From positions 1-64,000 of the forward strand of contig CAYOWQ010000009.1 of the NCBI GenBank assembly GCA_964407695.1: a stretch of 64,000 nucleotides of DNA, given 5' to 3'. This DNA is from CAYOWQ01 sp964407695 (GTDB taxonomy: Bacteria > Planctomycetota > Phycisphaerae > Phycisphaerales > SM1A02). Positions 35,701-43,254 of the stretch are shown here, piece after piece (the stretch's first letter is position 1; every line of letters starts with the position of its first letter). Below the pieces are notes generated by a model. The model saw only the letters and a list, made by a program, of their open reading frames with translations, was not told the origin of the DNA and ran no database searches. The translations under genes were made by a program, and so were the position numbers.

Positions 35701-36287
35701 GCAATGTCTCGACGAGCCAGGGCGAGTGCGCCGAGATTGATCAGGGCTTCGGTATCGTTCCGATCGACGCTCAGGATCCTGACCCACGCCTCTTCAGCCA
35801 GGCCGACGTTGGATAGCAGGTAGGCCGCTTGAGCCAATGTCCGCCAGCCCTCCACGGCTCCCGGGTCCAGTCGCAGGAGTTGCTGAAGCCAATTCATGGC
35901 GCTCTGGGCATCACCATTCGTGAGGTCCTGGCGGGCTCGTGCGTAGAGTTGCTGAGCCTGAACCACGTCCTCACGGGGCAGGAAGGCCTGTGTGGGCGCC
36001 GGCGGAAGGCTTACTTCGTGATCGAGTTCGAGGAGAACCTCTTCAAGACTCTTCCATGCCGCCGTTTCTTCAGACGTGCGACGCCGAAATTCCGAAGGGT
36101 CAACCCCGGGAGGGGTCGCGAGCTCGATGGGGGAGTTCCCCGAATCAAGAACTGTTGATTCAAGGGGGGCGTGATTCACTGCGCTGGATGTACCAGCGGC
36201 GAGAATCCCGAAAGCGACCAAGACGAAGACCGTGCCAAGGCGTGCCGAGATTCGGCAACAAGCCGCGGATTCGGTCCGATCGATCAT
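32688..36287 (-). CDS. giant tetratricopeptide-repeat protein, probably exported
   Basis: A 1199-aa protein with an N-terminal hydrophobic stretch (LGTVFVLVAFGILAAGTSSAV) after a short charged head, so export or membrane anchoring is likely. The rest is almost entirely TPR-like helix pairs, e.g. AMNWLQQLLRLDPGAVEGWRTLAQAAYLLSNVGLAEEAWVRIL near residue 120 and SRAALERSLEIDPGGTMAMNNLAYSQIDAG near 1030. No catalytic motif is seen. The start overlaps the HhH gene stop (ATGA). Function unknown; it may be a periplasmic scaffold. Its place inside the nusA-infB-rbfA operon is unusual. Confidence 0.88.
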   Translation of the reverse strand: MIDRTESAACCRISARLGTVFVLVAFGILAAGTSSAVNHAPLESTVLDSGNSPIELATPPGVDPSEFRRRTSEETAAWKSLEEVLLELDHEVSLPPAPTQAFLPREDVVQAQQLYARARQDLTNGDAQSAMNWLQQLLRLDPGAVEGWRTLAQAAYLLSNVGLAEEAWVRILSVDRNDTEALINLGALALARRDIAKAAWCLASARRILDPTVDAARRVVVDHLLADALRESGYDRAFIELGESIDSNDVTASPGDRFIEARLGEIFRRRSEHWRSIGDAHVRLNELDAARLCYTRSAALPSPDPSLLRTRTVYVLLCDGRPEEAQNEFLAAVASDPEHASQNDVALASYLRRVCPDTTRLTQAVDELLSAHSTQPAIVRIAAELSAPDQAIEILRTYALRCPDDLSVVGDLLRFLADRDLDAAAALAAELVKSNPGIASSVASTFSALPKAPRELRTAMESQINSPERAAMAARLAAVMRDLGRAWRLVEAADSRWPDSVPLLEARVDVATALEEPALITDSIKRAATAEDPRLKASIVELLLGAGAKTEALEFADSSLLVHPAETGLLLAAARVRLQIAREAPADRREQRAADAAEAIVSLRALNPRPHEVDQLLIEFHDPRSGIQPDPTATRDAVIHLRAAEPDSAFLQMLLATEEVSQRRTDDAIDRLLQLYQKNPADATAISLLIEAWTRDRKTKEALQWIDTHLETSPSDPNLLDAKISLLLRLDQAQEARRFLEQRLDSDPDDSTSLWLLERVYRSLKLTDDFARVARQRVTPRPEGPRKSLTLAAIALQEGNVDAAAKNLMDAAQDAEGSPLLAGSLGEIGLGLSLIHEGAAREAAAAIEQAFTGDADAPWNWLATAMALHQHAGAADPQLRVVAALADHRLSRIDRPTLDLANEWLIQAQSLAQRQAWSAAAVWLMKLLETPGTVESLVYDDLSRAALACEAAQGGRIQVSMDFVQRQVAGGRVPLAESTTDQPDFASALYRLSNLYSMMGDTAGSRAALERSLEIDPGGTMAMNNLAYSQIDAGVSDSRWVEMAEAALARLPENESILDTVGWLRYRQGRFDEAFALISQARDRTERASSIEVLDHLGDTLWRLGRKTEALEAWRNAVQIIDQNFTRRQMVQTLIQFQQREYRIVVVDPERLYDRIYGDAYRRIGDKIHAAADGRNPSIAPLFTELESLPQKEQSSGRP

Positions 36288-37024
36288 GTTGCAGACTTTC
36301 GAGAGGTCGATCGCTTGGGCTTCAGCGGGGCCTTCGTCGGTCGCTTCTTCGAGGTTGCCGATCCTCGCGATGCGGATCGAGAGTCCTTGACCGAACGCAC
36401 CGGTGACCGAGTTCGCCGCGCCGTTGTCTGATCAACGCACGTTTGAATCGCGTGAGCGACCTTGGCGGCGTCGTCAGCCTTCACATTGCGTGGCAGCCAC
36501 GCGCTGATGTCGGCCAGTGTGGCATCCGCACCGAAGACTCCGGCCTCGATGAGGCATGCCCGCCCCTGCTCGTCAACCGGGACACCGTGCACGCCGAAGA
36601 CCATCAACAGCACTCTCGCCGAAACAAACGACGGAATGCCTTGCAGAGACTCGACATACACCTTCGCCTCTCGCTTGCCCAGAGCAAGGGCCCGAGCGAA
36701 TGAGACCACATGCTCACGGTGATACAGGTCGTTCAACGTGGCCCGAAGCAGGTTGCAGCGCAATGCAGCCGCGGGGTACCTCGCCCCGATAATCTCGATC
36801 ATCTCCGGCGGGAGGCACACGCGAAAATCGTTGAAATCAACGACTCGGCTCTTGATTCGATCAAAGGCTGCGGAGGCGGCGGTCGAGTTTGATTCCCAGA
36901 GGAGGTAGGCATACACCAAGGCGCCGACCGGATCGTTTCCGTCCGGAGAGGGGGATCGTTGAGTGCCGCCGAACTTGCGAACCAGGGCGTTGAGTTTTGC
37001 CGCAGAGCCGTTGATGGATGTCAC
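36284..37024 (-). CDS. diverged HhH-GPD (endonuclease III-like) protein
   Basis: A 246-aa protein. ALVYAYLLWESNSTAASAAFDRI resembles the first helices of the endonuclease III fold. The segment VYVESLQGIPSFVSARVLLMVFGVHGVPVDEQGR aligns by eye with the helix-hairpin-helix and catalytic Asp region (LPGVGRKTAxVVLxxxFGxxxxxVDTHVxR). The hairpin is present as LQGIPSFVSA and an Asp stands in the VDEQ position, but the Lys of bifunctional glycosylase/lyases is missing and no 4Fe-4S Cys set is seen. The tail is Lys/Arg/Ser/Thr-rich. It may be a non-lyase glycosylase or a DNA- or RNA-binding relic. Overlaps rbfA and the TPR gene by 4 bp each. Confidence 0.6.
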   Translation of the reverse strand: MTSINGSAAKLNALVRKFGGTQRSPSPDGNDPVGALVYAYLLWESNSTAASAAFDRIKSRVVDFNDFRVCLPPEMIEIIGARYPAAALRCNLLRATLNDLYHREHVVSFARALALGKREAKVYVESLQGIPSFVSARVLLMVFGVHGVPVDEQGRACLIEAGVFGADATLADISAWLPRNVKADDAAKVAHAIQTCVDQTTARRTRSPVRSVKDSRSASRGSATSKKRPTKAPLKPKRSTSRKSAT

Positions 37025-37413
37025 TGGACTGGACCCTCGTCACTGGAAGGGTGGGAAGAGTCAGACGGAGAACCCGCTTCGGTCGATCGGGCGATGGCGG
37101 CATCAAGGGCCGCAAGGCGCTTCAGCGAATCGTCGAGCTCGAATCGAAAGCGAGGAACCTTTCGAATCCGGAGCGTGGGGGCCAATTGCGTTTGAATTCG
37201 CCCGGCTGCGCTGCGGAGACCCTCGACGGCCAGCTTGCCGTATTCCGCCGGCAGGACTGAGATTTTGACCAGGGCCTCTGCGTTGTCAGCCGAGAGCTGC
37301 ACGTCGGTCACCGAAACAAGACCTCGGATGCGGGGATCGTTGAACCCGCGAGCGATGACCATTTGCACCTTTCGGCGCAGTTCGGAAAGAAGATGGCCCT
37401 GGCCCGCGGTCAT
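37021..37413 (-). CDS. rbfA: ribosome-binding factor A (RbfA)
   Basis: A 130-aa KH-fold factor for 30S maturation. VARGF-type block VIARGFNDPRIRGLVSVTDVQLSADNAEALVKISVL and PTLRIRKVPRFRFELDDSLKRL are family signatures. An acidic Ser-rich tail follows. It overlaps the infB stop and the HhH start by 4 bp each, keeping the conserved nusA-infB-rbfA order. Confidence 0.95.
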   Translation of the reverse strand: MTAGQGHLLSELRRKVQMVIARGFNDPRIRGLVSVTDVQLSADNAEALVKISVLPAEYGKLAVEGLRSAAGRIQTQLAPTLRIRKVPRFRFELDDSLKRLAALDAAIARSTEAGSPSDSSHPSSDEGPVQ

Positions 37414-40310
37414 GACTCCTGGCGCTTTACCTCAACGGTCTTGTAGCACTCGAGAATGTCGCCTTCCTTGATGTCGTCGTACCCGACGATCTTCATGCCG
37501 CATTCCATGCCGGACTTGACTTCACGCACGTCGTCCTTGAATCGCTTGAGCTGCTCGAGCCGGCGGTCCTTCTCGACCACGATTCCACCACGGGTCACGC
37601 GAATCTGGGCGTTTCGTTCCACTACGCCGTCGGTGATATAGCAGCCGGCAATGGCGCCGACCTTGCTGATGCGGAAGACCTGGCGGACCTCGGCATGGCC
37701 GAGCACCTCGAGCTTCATCTCGGGTTCAAGCAGGCCCTCCACGGCCTTCTTGATGTCGTCCGTGATGTTGTAGATGACTTCATAGAGTCGAATGTCGATG
37801 CCCTTGGCTTCGGCAGACTGTCGTGCCTTGGCCGAACTTGTGACATTGAAGCCAATGATGATGGCTCCCGTGGTTTCCGCCAACGTGACGTCGGATTCGT
37901 TGATTCCACCGACCCCGATGTGCTTGACAACGACGGTGACTTCGTCGGTCGAAAGCCGCGAGAGAAGGACGTTCAGTGTCTCCACCGAGCCCTGCACGTC
38001 GGCCTTGACCACCAGCGGAAGCGTCTTCCGATCTCCCTGCCCGAGGTGCTGGAAGATGTTGTCGAGCGTGATCTTGGGTGCGGCGAGGGCGCGCTCGCGC
38101 TCGATGCGCCGGCGCTCTTCCGCCGCGTTCTCCGCGGCCTTCAGCGAATCAACAACATAGAATTTGTCGCCCGCATCAGGAAGGGCGTCGATGCCGGAGA
38201 TGGCCGCGGGGGTTGAAGGTCCGGCCGATTCGATCCGCTCGCCGCGATCATTCACGATGTCGCGCACACGGCCGAATGCTCGGCCGATGACGATGAAGTC
38301 GCCCTTCTCAAGAGTGCCTTCCTGCACGATGATCCGAGCGACGGGTCCTCGACCTTCGACCATCTGCGCTTCGAGCACGGTGCCTCGGGCCTCTCCATCG
38401 ACAGGGGCCTTGAGATCGAGCAACTGCGCCTGATAGTCCAGGACGTCGAGCAATTCCTGAATTCCGGTGCCCTTGGTGGCGCTGGTGCGGATGACTTCAG
38501 TAGTGCCACCCCACTCGGTGGGGTTGAGGCCGTTCTCGGCCAACTGGCCCAGAATGCGCTGAATGTTCGTGTCGGTTGCTTCAGGTCGATCGATCTTGTT
38601 CAACGCCACAACGATGGCGACATTGGCAGCCTTGGCGTGATTAATCGATTCGACGGTCTGCGGCATGACGCCGTCGTCGGCCGCGACGACGAGGACCGCG
38701 ATGTCGGTCACCTGGGCGCCGCGGGCACGCATGGCGGTGAAGGCTTCGTGGCCCGGTGTATCAATGAAGGAGATGACGTGGTCGCGCTCACCTGCGCGGA
38801 CCGGAACCTGGAAGGCGCTGGTTGCCTGCGTAATGCCGCCGGCTTCTCCGGAGGCAACATTCGTGTTTCGAATGCGATCGAGAAGAGACGTCTTGCCGTG
38901 ATCGACGTGGCCGAGAATGGTTACCACCGGCGGTCGCGGGCTTCCCTCGCCCAGATCACGCTTGGCGAATTTCTGCTCGATGATTTCCGCCGCCGATCGC
39001 TGCGCCTCCACCTGCAATTCGATGTTGTGATCCATCATGATCTCGATGGCCTTCGAGGACTCGATGACGGAATTGATTGTGGCTCCCATGACGCCGGAGA
39101 GGAACAACTGCTTCAGAATGCTGTTGGCGGGAACGCCGGTAACGGCCGACAACTCCTTGATATAGATGGGTTCGCTGATCCTGACGAGCCCCCCGGATTT
39201 AGCGGGCGACTGAGCTCGCGAAGGAGTCGGCGAGGATCGCTTCATCGTGTCGCGTTTGTGGGCCCGGAAGAAACCGCCGGCCCTGCTCAGGCGATCCTCT
39301 CGCTCGATAAGGTCCTGCTCGCGCCATGGCTCGAATGGAGTCTCATTGTCGGCGAATGCGCGACCAACCCGACCGGTGCCAAGTTCCCCGGCTCCAGACC
39401 GCCGCTTGTTGCGACGATTGTTTCGGTCATCTCCGGCGGGAGGTGCGCCTCGGCCTCGAGCGCCTCCGCCCGGCGGTGCCGAAGGTTCAGCGCCGCGCCC
39501 GCCACGAGGCCCGCCGCGAGCCGCACCACCCGACGACGAACGGGATCGCGGTTCGGGAAGGACCTCCGGGTTCTCCACGCGAATCACACGCGGCCCCGCA
39601 AGATTGATCTTCTTGGGCTGATCGAGCATCGGACCGACCGGTTTGACGACCTTGGGTCGCTCCGGAACGTTCATGACGGGCTTCGATGGCGCGGGCTTGG
39701 TGGAAGGCTGCGGTTTCGCATGACGGGACGCAGCAGACGATTTGGCGGCCGCGGGGGTGCGTTCGGCAGGGGCCGAGCCGGGAGGGGCTTCCTTCGGAGG
39801 TGCCGGCGCAATTGTGGGAGCTTCCGGTGCCGACGCGGCCGCCTGAGCCGGTGCTACATGTTCCTCTTTCGCCGCAGGGGCGACGGGAGCCGGATCGGGC
39901 GGGAGTGACGGCCTCACGATTGGTCGCTCGGCATCGGGCAGTCGCGGAGCGGGAATCTGCCTGGTCACCGGCTCCACGACTTCCACAGCGACGGCATCCG
40001 AGCCCGAATCCGCTTCCGAGTCATCCGCGTGGCCGTCGGTCTTGATCGTCTTGGCTCGGGAAGGACGCTTCGCCTTGACCTTGACGGTGCTCAGATCAAC
40101 CGGTGCGGCCGTCTCCACGGCCGTGGCCACTCCACTGGCACTGCCAAACCACTGTCGGATCGTCTCCGAGAGGCCGGCATTCACCTGGGACATGTGGTTG
40201 GTGATGCCTGGAATCTGCTCTGCCGCACACTTGGCGACGATGTCCTTCGAACTCACGCCGAGTTCCTTCGCCAGCTGATGGACTTTCATCGTCGGAGTTC
40301 TTTTTGACAC
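37410..40310 (-). CDS. infB: translation initiation factor IF-2
   Basis: A ~966-aa GTPase that brings fMet-tRNA to the 30S subunit. The IF2_N region is VHQLAKELGVSSKDIVAKC. A Pro/Ala/Lys-rich linker with a Gly/Arg-rich patch (GGAARGGPRGGRG) covers about residues 80-300. G-domain motifs are GHVDHGKTS near residue 470, then DTPGHEAF and NKID. The C-terminal domains contain GSVETLNVLLSRLSTDEV. I chose GTG 40310 because AAGGA stands six bases before it, while the ATG at 40316 has AAGGA directly abutting. Downstream of nusA by 42 bp. Confidence 0.96.
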   Translation of the reverse strand: MSKRTPTMKVHQLAKELGVSSKDIVAKCAAEQIPGITNHMSQVNAGLSETIRQWFGSASGVATAVETAAPVDLSTVKVKAKRPSRAKTIKTDGHADDSEADSGSDAVAVEVVEPVTRQIPAPRLPDAERPIVRPSLPPDPAPVAPAAKEEHVAPAQAAASAPEAPTIAPAPPKEAPPGSAPAERTPAAAKSSAASRHAKPQPSTKPAPSKPVMNVPERPKVVKPVGPMLDQPKKINLAGPRVIRVENPEVLPEPRSRSSSGGAARGGPRGGRGAEPSAPPGGGARGRGAPPAGDDRNNRRNKRRSGAGELGTGRVGRAFADNETPFEPWREQDLIEREDRLSRAGGFFRAHKRDTMKRSSPTPSRAQSPAKSGGLVRISEPIYIKELSAVTGVPANSILKQLFLSGVMGATINSVIESSKAIEIMMDHNIELQVEAQRSAAEIIEQKFAKRDLGEGSPRPPVVTILGHVDHGKTSLLDRIRNTNVASGEAGGITQATSAFQVPVRAGERDHVISFIDTPGHEAFTAMRARGAQVTDIAVLVVAADDGVMPQTVESINHAKAANVAIVVALNKIDRPEATDTNIQRILGQLAENGLNPTEWGGTTEVIRTSATKGTGIQELLDVLDYQAQLLDLKAPVDGEARGTVLEAQMVEGRGPVARIIVQEGTLEKGDFIVIGRAFGRVRDIVNDRGERIESAGPSTPAAISGIDALPDAGDKFYVVDSLKAAENAAEERRRIERERALAAPKITLDNIFQHLGQGDRKTLPLVVKADVQGSVETLNVLLSRLSTDEVTVVVKHIGVGGINESDVTLAETTGAIIIGFNVTSSAKARQSAEAKGIDIRLYEVIYNITDDIKKAVEGLLEPEMKLEVLGHAEVRQVFRISKVGAIAGCYITDGVVERNAQIRVTRGGIVVEKDRRLEQLKRFKDDVREVKSGMECGMKIVGYDDIKEGDILECYKTVEVKRQES

Positions 40311-40352
40311 GTGCATTCCTTGAGAGCAGTCGGAGCGATACAGATCAACACG

Positions 40353-41711
40353 TCATGGCTTGGCACTATCTTCAGAGGACACTGTCGAATTCGCGGAACC
40401 GCCGAGAATGGCGTCCGCGGCCGATTCGGCCTCCGCGTCGGGCTCGATAAGCGGTTCGTCGCCCCTTCCCAGGAGCAGGTCGGCGGTGGCGGCATCCTCG
40501 GCCTTGCGAGCCATGGCTGCCTCCTTCTCCTTCTGGAGCATTTCGGCGACCACCTTGGCTTTCGAGGAGCATTCGGTGACCACGACGCGGGCGAGGTCGG
40601 CAGTCATTCCCAACTCGTTGATGAGAACGTCTTCCCCGACCTCCTCAATGTCGAAGACACTGATCATGCCCAGCGCGCCCATTCTGTCGAGCAACTCATC
40701 ATCGACTCCGGCGATCGGGCGTACCGTCTGCTCAAGAATCTCAAGTCCACGGGCAAACTCACCCTGGGTCAGGACGTCGATATCCCATCCGGTCAGTCGG
40801 GCGGCAAGGCGAACGTTCTGACCCTTTCGCCCGATTGCCAGAGACAACTGGTCCTCGCGCACGATGATGGTGGCGCGACCGAGTTCGAAACAGAGCGAAA
40901 CTTCTTCAACGTCGGCCGGCTTGAGGGCGTTGGCAATGAGGACCTGGCTCGATTCGTTCCAGCGAACGATGTCGATCTTTTCGCCACCGAGTTCGTCCAC
41001 GATGTTGCGAATTCGGCTGCCGCGCACGCCGACGCAGGCGCCGACGGCGTCAACCTTGGAATCGATCGAGGAGACGGCCAGCTTGGTTCGGAAACCCGGC
41101 TCGCGGGCCATCGCCTTGATTTCAATGATGCGCTCGGCGACCTCGGGCACTTCGGCTTCGAAGAGCTTGCGAATGAACTCAGGGTGGCTTCGCGACAGAA
41201 CGATCTTGACCTGTGTGCCGGTCTCCTTGACTTCGAGAATCAGGCATCTCACCCGGTCGCCTGCATGGAATTGCTCTCCGGGGATCTGCTCTGATCGCGG
41301 CATGAAGCCTTCGGCCCGACCGTCGATCTGCACCACCAGCGAGCCGCCTTCGTACCGTTGCGCGGTGCCGGAGACAATGTCGCCCTGACGTTTCGAGTAT
41401 TCCTCGAGGAGGCTGTTGCGCTCGTCCTCCCGAAACTTCTGAATCATGACCTGCTTGGCGGTCTGCGCGGGAATTCGACCCAGACGTTCAAGCGGGATTT
41501 CTTCGCGAGCGCCCTCCAGAAGATTGCGCCAGATCGAGATTCGTCCGTTGAGCCGGTCAATTTCGCATCCGAATTCCTCGATATCCAGAGAATTGAAATG
41601 CTTTCGTGCAGCGCTCAGCAGGGCCTGCTCGAGATCCTGAATCAGGATCTCGCGATCAATATTTCGATCGCGGGCGATCGAGTCGAGAATTCGAAGGGTC
41701 TCAGAGTTCAT
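40353..41711 (-). CDS. nusA: transcription termination/antitermination factor NusA
   Basis: A 452-aa RNA polymerase-associated factor. It has the N-terminal domain (RDRNIDREILIQDLEQALLSAARK) and an S1 domain with SGTAQRYEGGSLVVQIDGRAEGFMPRSEQIPGE. KH1 carries VDAVGACVGVRGSRIRNIVDELGGEKIDIV, and KH2 carries LSLAIGRKGQNVRLAARLTGWDIDV. A helical C-terminal domain and an acidic Ser-rich tail follow. First gene of a six-gene operon ending in yebC. The usual rimP upstream is missing. Confidence 0.97.
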   Translation of the reverse strand: MNSETLRILDSIARDRNIDREILIQDLEQALLSAARKHFNSLDIEEFGCEIDRLNGRISIWRNLLEGAREEIPLERLGRIPAQTAKQVMIQKFREDERNSLLEEYSKRQGDIVSGTAQRYEGGSLVVQIDGRAEGFMPRSEQIPGEQFHAGDRVRCLILEVKETGTQVKIVLSRSHPEFIRKLFEAEVPEVAERIIEIKAMAREPGFRTKLAVSSIDSKVDAVGACVGVRGSRIRNIVDELGGEKIDIVRWNESSQVLIANALKPADVEEVSLCFELGRATIIVREDQLSLAIGRKGQNVRLAARLTGWDIDVLTQGEFARGLEILEQTVRPIAGVDDELLDRMGALGMISVFDIEEVGEDVLINELGMTADLARVVVTECSSKAKVVAEMLQKEKEAAMARKAEDAATADLLLGRGDEPLIEPDAEAESAADAILGGSANSTVSSEDSAKP

Positions 41712-42123
41712 GCTGGGGGTCGATTCAGAAGATGTTGAATTGTCAGAAAAACAAGCAATTGCGATTAACGAACACGGCCACGGACGCCCATGCGCTCGTG
41801 GCCTGTGGTTGCCTGACGTCAGACACGAATCAAGGTCACCTCATGACGAGGGATCCTCCATTCAATGCATTGGCTGCACGGCGGCAGAACTCAAGAACCG
41901 GGCGAACCATGGCCCAGCAGTGCGCGCCATCGACATGACAGCGATTAGGCGTCATGGCGATTGAAATCAATGTCGTTTCGGTGCACGGCCAAATACTCCA
42001 CAGGCGAACGGGCCACAAGGGTCCATCCGACGGGGAAGAGTAGGGGGGATGGGCCGAAACGTCAATAGGAAGGGGTATGTTTGGTATCGGTTTGTTTGGC
42101 GATTGCTGGTCCTTCAAACCGGG
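41712..42123. other. 412-bp intergenic region between nusA and fliM
   Basis: No tRNA-like fold, strong terminator or convincing ORF. The minus-strand 93-codon frame at 41836-42117 has no family resemblance. It must hold the nusA promoter; the best pair I see on the minus strand (TTAATC, 18 bp, GACAAT) is weak. This is the position where rimP would be expected, but nothing like it is present. Confidence 0.6.
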
Positions 42124-43146
42124 TCAGGCAGGCAGGCGATCGTTGTCCTCAAGGGCTCGTACGACCCGGATCGCCCGCTTTCCGCGGCTTTGGCCGACGT
42201 GGGCAAGAAACTTGGGTTGACCTTCAACATGCAGAATGACGGGCTCCGTCGCCGGCTTCGTGGTCATGACAACGTCCCCGACTTCCAAAGATCGAAGTTC
42301 TCCGATGGTGATAGTGGTTTCCGCCAACAGGCCCTGCACCATCAAGGATGCGTCTGCAAGTCGTTTGGAGATGGTCTCTTCCCATCGATCCTCGGCCTTG
42401 GCTCGACCGGCCATGAACCACGACTGAGCATTCAGCGACTCCATGAGCGGTTCGATCACATTGAACGGAATGCACAGGCTCATCGTTCCGGCTCGGTTCA
42501 CCATTCGGAGTTCAAATCCCATGACGACCACAACCTCATTCGGAGGCACAATCTGGACCAGCTGCGGATTCGATTCCATTTCGCCCAAGGCGAATTCAAT
42601 CTTCCGAATGCCTTCCCACGCCTCCATCAGGGCCGTCATCGCCCGCTGGAGAATCCTCTGAATGAGCCGCTTTTCGATGAGTGTCATCGCTCGTTGCGGG
42701 ATGAACAGATCCCTGTTGGTGCCGCCCATCAGCCGGTCGATGATGGGATAGATGATCAGCGGGCTCATTTCCAGGCACATCTGCCCCTCCAATGGAGGGC
42801 AATTCACCAGATTGAAGCTCGTGGGATTGGGCAGACTTGAAATGAACTCCGAATACGTCATCTGCTCGGCATGGGCCACGCGCACCTCAACGATGGTGCG
42901 GAGGAATCCGCTCAAACTGGCACCTATGGAGCGAGCGAAGCCCTCGTGCAGCGTCTGAAGGGCCCGCATCTGGTCCTTACTGATGCGCTCCGGGCGCTTG
43001 AAATCGTAATTCTTGATCTCAAGGCTTTCGAGATCCCGCCGGTGCCGCGTGAAGATCTGTGGAAGCTCCGACTCCTCAGCGGCTTCGGGGGTTCCGACCG
43101 AATTCAGCAGGGCGTCGATATCAGCTTGGTCAAGAACGTCGGTCAT
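42124..43146 (-). CDS. fliM: flagellar motor switch protein FliM
   Basis: C-ring protein that binds phospho-CheY and sets rotation direction. The ~340-aa protein carries the N-terminal CheY-binding motif VLDQADIDALLNSV. The middle domain has ERISKDQMRALQTLHEGFARSIGASLSGFLR and GGTNRDLFIPQRAMTLIEKRLI, and the C-terminal SpoA-like domain ends VEGQPKFLAHVGQSRGKRAIRV. I chose ATG 43146 so that the protein begins just before the conserved motif; ATG 43182 is possible. It stands alone, 11 kb from the other flagellar genes and without fliN or fliG. Confidence 0.95.
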   Translation of the reverse strand: MTDVLDQADIDALLNSVGTPEAAEESELPQIFTRHRRDLESLEIKNYDFKRPERISKDQMRALQTLHEGFARSIGASLSGFLRTIVEVRVAHAEQMTYSEFISSLPNPTSFNLVNCPPLEGQMCLEMSPLIIYPIIDRLMGGTNRDLFIPQRAMTLIEKRLIQRILQRAMTALMEAWEGIRKIEFALGEMESNPQLVQIVPPNEVVVVMGFELRMVNRAGTMSLCIPFNVIEPLMESLNAQSWFMAGRAKAEDRWEETISKRLADASLMVQGLLAETTITIGELRSLEVGDVVMTTKPATEPVILHVEGQPKFLAHVGQSRGKRAIRVVRALEDNDRLPA

Positions 43147-43241
43147 GGAAAGGCGGTTCAGGCCGAAATGGCCGTATCGCATTTATCGGAACAGCGGGAG
43201 GAGGGCCTTGAACCGGCAATCGAGAGGCCGAATCGCCGTTC

Positions 43242-43247
43242 TATACT
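43242..43247 (+). promoter_or_regulatory. -10-like box 7 bp before dsbD
   Basis: TATACT (five of six matches to TATAAT), seven bases, then the dsbD ATG at 43255. No SD and no good -35. Candidate leaderless promoter. Confidence 0.45.
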
Positions 43248-43254
43248 TCGCATC

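Noticed and set aside
38637..39908. 423-codon plus-strand open frame
   Set aside because: Lies opposite infB, which is unmistakable. Composition is Arg/Gly-rich with no family resemblance.
41836..42117. 93-codon minus-strand frame in the nusA-fliM gap
   Set aside because: Proline-rich start, no recognisable family, no SD or promoter box. Probably non-coding.
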